Origin: Branchipolynoe longqiensis
Lineage: Eukaryota > Annelida > Polychaeta > Phyllodocida > Polynoidae
Direction of reading: 5' to 3'
DNA length: 64,000 nucleotides
Assembly (NCBI GenBank): GCA_030323885.1
Contig: CM059199.1
Coordinates: 36,588,590-36,652,589, forward strand
Shown piece after piece: positions 61,195-64,000 of the stretch. The notes below the pieces were generated by a model. That model was given only the letters and a program-made list of their open reading frames with translations, was not told the DNA's origin and made no database searches. The position numbers and the translations under genes are program-made. Position 1 is the first letter of the stretch, and the number at the start of each line of letters is the position of its first letter.

Positions 61195-61530
61195 AGTAAA
61201 TCAGAATGAGTAGAGCATCCATTTCCTGTTTTGGGAGATCAGGAGATCCCAACCCATGAGTTTGTGGGTTCGAATCATGGTCGAGTCGACTTGCAAATTG
61301 ATACTTGTTGCTTCCTAGCCTGGCGCTCGGCATTATTAGGATAGGGCAAGAACTGGTTGGCTTAGTGCCAGGATAATTTGAGAGAATGGGATATCAGGTC
61401 ATGCTGCTGGTGGCCTGGTGTCCCAGTGGGGCAGCATTATAAAGTCACCATGAATGCGCACTGTCACAAGTCGGTACCCGTCATGATATGACCTTAGATG
61501 TTGCTAGGACGTAAAACAACAAACACACGC
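61195..61530 (+). mobile_element. SINE1, full length, head type A
   Basis: Decayed head GAATGAGTAGAGCATCC, B-box region GGGTTCGAATCATGGTCGAG, body GGCATTATTAGGATAGGGCA, tail GATGTTGCTAGGACGTAAAA. Confidence 0.92.
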
Positions 61531-61838
61531 ACGCGAATAAGTAAAGTGACTTCAGTCCTGTTACATCCCCTTTAAGCAAGGAATACAACAAAATACAAAG
61601 GGTGGTAACACAGCGATATCTAGGTGGCCACTTAACGGTCATTGCATGGGGCGCTAACTGCTTGTCGTGAATCGCTACCCCATGCGCATGCGCAGTAACG
61701 ATGGCAACACAACCGTGACACGCACTGATCCCCCACCGCAGTAACCTCTATGCACTCAAGCGTCACTGCGTTAATGGCTGCCAGACGCCTACCGAGTGTG
61801 GTGGGTGTTGACAGTGCGGATGGACACATAACCAAGAA
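61531..61838. other. Unassigned region
   Basis: No signal recognised; GCGCATGCGCAG (61683-61694) resembles an NRF-1 site by memory. Confidence 0.3.
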
Positions 61839-61839
61839 A

Positions 61840-62470
61840 GATGGCTGCAGAGAAAGATGGTTGTCGGTTGATTATTGCGATTTCTCATACTCGTCAAAAG
61901 TTATGATTGAAGTGATTATTGGTTGAGATCTGGGATGAGTTATGCCCGTCATACAACTTCCGAGAAAGATGGCTGTTGGTTGATTAGTGCGATTTCTTAT
62001 AGTATTAACTTATACCCGCCAGACAGTATGATTTATATGATTATTCGCTGGGGATTTCGGATGAACCATGACCATCATACACCCTCCAACAACCATGTAG
62101 TTTGGTAATATTTGGCATGCCTCCCAAATCTTCACCTTACTATAAATAGGTGCTATCTGACAAAGTGACCGAATTGGTGTTATGGATGTAAAAATGTTCT
62201 ATCTACAAAAGGATATCATGCAGTTCCACAACTCTTTCTCAACTGGTATTTTTCACTGAGATATATTAAAAATAATATTGTTCTATCTGCTTTGCTATCA
62301 TGCAGTTACACAGCTTCAGTCCTCATTATCTCTAAAGCACCATTTTGTCAAATAGAACCTTTTTATAGTAAGATCGCGATATGTCATACCATTTAAATAA
62401 TTGTTGATTGTGATGGTGTATGAGCTATGCCCACCAGACAACTTCTGACAAATGTGGTTACTGGTAATTG
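61840..62470. repeat. ~119-bp tandem repeat interrupted by MITE T1
   Basis: Units start GAAAGATGGTTGTCGGTTGA (~61853) and GAAAGATGGCTGTTGGTTGA (~61963), with related sequence near 62085-62110 and, after the MITE, at 62400-62470 (TGTATGAGCTATGCCCACCA). Shared strings include ATGCCCGTCATACAACTTCC. Confidence 0.75.
62133..62376 (+). mobile_element. MITE T1, second full copy, 244 bp
   Basis: Left CACCTTACTATAAATAGGTG, right inverted CGATCTTACTATAAAAAGG; the interior is colinear with 1605-1853 (GTATTTTTCACTGAGATATA, TTCTATCTGCTTTGCTATCA). Confidence 0.88.
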
Positions 62471-62494
62471 GAAGCTGTTATTCAGGCAGCCCCC

Positions 62495-62790
62495 CCTTAT
62501 CAGAGACTCCAACACCAGGACCAGAGGACACTCCCTGAACTCCTTTTCAGCTTTAGGGTGGTTACCCTGTGGAATTAGTTGCCGGAGAGTGTCATAGCAG
62601 CAGAGGTGGTGACCTGTTTCAAGTCCCGACTGGATGCATACTGGTCAAGCATTTCGTATATCTTGGAGCCAATGACAGTTGCTACAATCCACCACATCTG
62701 AAAAACTGTCTCCATTTCTATTAATTAAGAGCAGCTAACAGGCCCAAAGCCTATTATAGCTGTATCCTATTGATTGATTGCATGATTGAG
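62495..62790 (+). pseudogene. 3' end of a LINE (CR1/Jockey-like) reverse transcriptase
   Basis: One frame gives RTRGHSLNSF. After a frameshift, another gives VTLWN*LPESVIAAEVVTC followed by FKSRLDAYWS. These match the conserved C-terminal block of Jockey/CR1-type LINE proteins (R-G-H-S-L; W-N-x-L-P; F-K-x-R-L-D). A stop replaces the residue after WN. The 3' end carries ATTGATTGATTG repeats like the LINE at 40330-41284. Confidence 0.75.
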
Positions 62791-63470
62791 GACACATTCT
62801 GATTAAGATGACAATTGGTCACAATGCTCACATTGTGTTTGATTCGAAGGGAAAGAATCCTCGCCACCACACTTGAACCACTTCTGACGGTCATGTTTCC
62901 ACACCCTGTGTCTCTCTACACCACCCCTTATAAGGGACCCTGCTTCTATCCATCACAACTTCTCACTGAACCAACACAACAACCACACCTCCAGCTTCTT
63001 CTGCCCACTACCCTTCTTCTTATACTTTAAAACGTCACCTGTGTTATTTCTTAACCAAGCCCCAGAAGTGTCTCTCAACCACTTTTGTTAAAGTTGCATA
63101 GTCCGATGGCGTTATAATCTTTGCCCTATTTTTTAGATAAATATAGCAAATTGATCATAATAGGCCTATTTTAATGAAAACGTGCTATTTTCGGAGCAAT
63201 TTGAGCTGAAAGAACCCAAAATCAGTTTGGCAAGCTTTCCAAAAGTCCTGTAGCTATGACACATCTCACGATGGTCATGTGATGTCAGTTGACCTAGTCA
63301 TGTCTATGTCTCAAAACCTGAGTAATGCGACATATGGTTTTGGGAATGAGGGCAAGACAAATCAGGTCATGATATTTACCTAATTCGTTTCTGGCCTCCT
63401 CAAAGTAAGTGTCCAATAGGATGAGGTAGTAAATTCACTGATTATTCTGTGTATGCTGTCCCAAACTACT
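62791..63470. other. Unassigned region
   Basis: No recurring repeat or coding domain recognised; the 71-codon plus frame at 62815 is unremarkable. Confidence 0.3.
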
Positions 63471-63659
63471 GGGGCCGTATGCGTGAATCGGAGTTAGGGC
63501 TCTAACCAGGGCTAGAGTAGCTCCACCCGGCTAAAGTTGGAAAATCTGCATGCATGAGTTGGTGCCAGCGCTAGCTGCCGACCGTAGCCTAGGCTAAGCT
63601 ACCCTAATTACAAGTCAGGTTTAACTGCTAGCCTTACCGGTTAGTGTGTGTGCGTGGCT

Positions 63660-64000
63660 CTCAATCTATTCAATGCTGTCATATTTAACAGAATTATGTA
63701 CGCCATAAGTGAAATTTGATCAATTTAACCCTAAATGCGAAGCAATATTAATGCTGCTGCCGCATCAGCGGCGATATTAGTATTTTTGAATCGACAAATG
63801 TAAAGTAAACAAATCGCCACCGCTGCAGTGACGTCGATATCCATACTGTCCAATGTCAACTAAACATGGCCGCTGCCGTCACCGCCGAATCGGCGGCAAT
63901 ATATTAGGCCCAAATCTATTCAATGCTGTCATATTTAACAGAATTACATACGCAATAAGTGAAATCTTATCAATTTAACCCTAAATTCGAAACGATATTA
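63660..64000. mobile_element. Foldback element F2, one diverged copy plus start of another
   Basis: CAATCTATTCAATGCTGTCA begins at 63662, followed by AACAGAATTATG, TCAATTTAACCCTAAATGCG and GTAAAGTAAACAAATCGCC, the left-half order of 57271-57632. A second start, GGCCCAAATCTATTCAATGC, occurs at 63907 and runs off the window end. Confidence 0.75.

Noticed and set aside
63470..63660. Possible T4 MITE starting GGGCCGTATGCGTGAATC
   Set aside because: One terminus is suggestive, but I could not find a convincing inverted partner.

Overview
This window looks like repeat-dominated, non-coding nuclear DNA from a metazoan, most probably a mollusc and perhaps a gastropod. The molluscan assignment is inference. 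It rests on the tRNA-headed SINE families seen here, above all the SINE3 family at 20770-21085 and 27222-27550, which matches by memory a SINE widespread in molluscan genomes. No sequence search was run. I found no convincing host protein-coding exon, no true tRNA or rRNA gene, no operon and no CRISPR array. Nearly every long reading frame lies in a simple repeat, a minisatellite or a transposon remnant.

Layout: 0.3-1.6 kb is a G-rich heptamer array. 1.6-12.5 kb holds SINEs, several MITEs and a TIR-bounded 10-bp minisatellite (7.8-8.7 kb). 12.55-14.84 kb holds two head-to-tail copies of a GC-rich, palindrome-capped element that I do not recognise. 14.84-19.0 kb is a decayed, antisense DIRS-type (tyrosine recombinase) retroelement whose recombinase gene is cut off by the GC-rich element. 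19.5-20.3 kb is a GGT-rich array that contains SINE tails. 21.8-23.2 kb has MITEs. 23.3-25.3 kb is a C-rich minisatellite. 25.5-26.3 kb has a foldback element and a 54-bp tandem repeat. 26.5-39.6 kb is SINE-rich with nested insertions, including a 630-bp Mutator-like element with perfect 39-bp TIRs and a 9-bp target duplication. 40.3-41.3 kb is a truncated LINE reverse transcriptase. 42.66-45.77 kb is a satellite with a ~1.02-1.03 kb higher-order repeat built of ~175-bp monomers. 46-64 kb again holds SINEs, MITEs and foldback elements, with homopyrimidine (49.6-50.0 kb) and homopurine (56.0-56.4 kb) tracts and a second minisatellite-bearing TIR element (60.17-60.95 kb).

Three themes recur. 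(1) Elements with inverted termini, several with a visible TAA, TTA or 9-bp target duplication, carry tandem-repeat cores and so look like cradles of minisatellites. (2) SINE heads, bodies and 3' tails are swapped in a modular way among families. (3) Isolated 3' tails of SINE1 sit inside tandem arrays as part of the repeated unit. The only coding capacity with recognisable protein signatures belongs to retrotransposons (a DIRS element and two LINE fragments), all of it inactivated by stops, frameshifts and insertions.

Feature boundaries were read by eye and are usually good to a few bases where TSDs or TIRs are visible, otherwise to about 10-20 bases.
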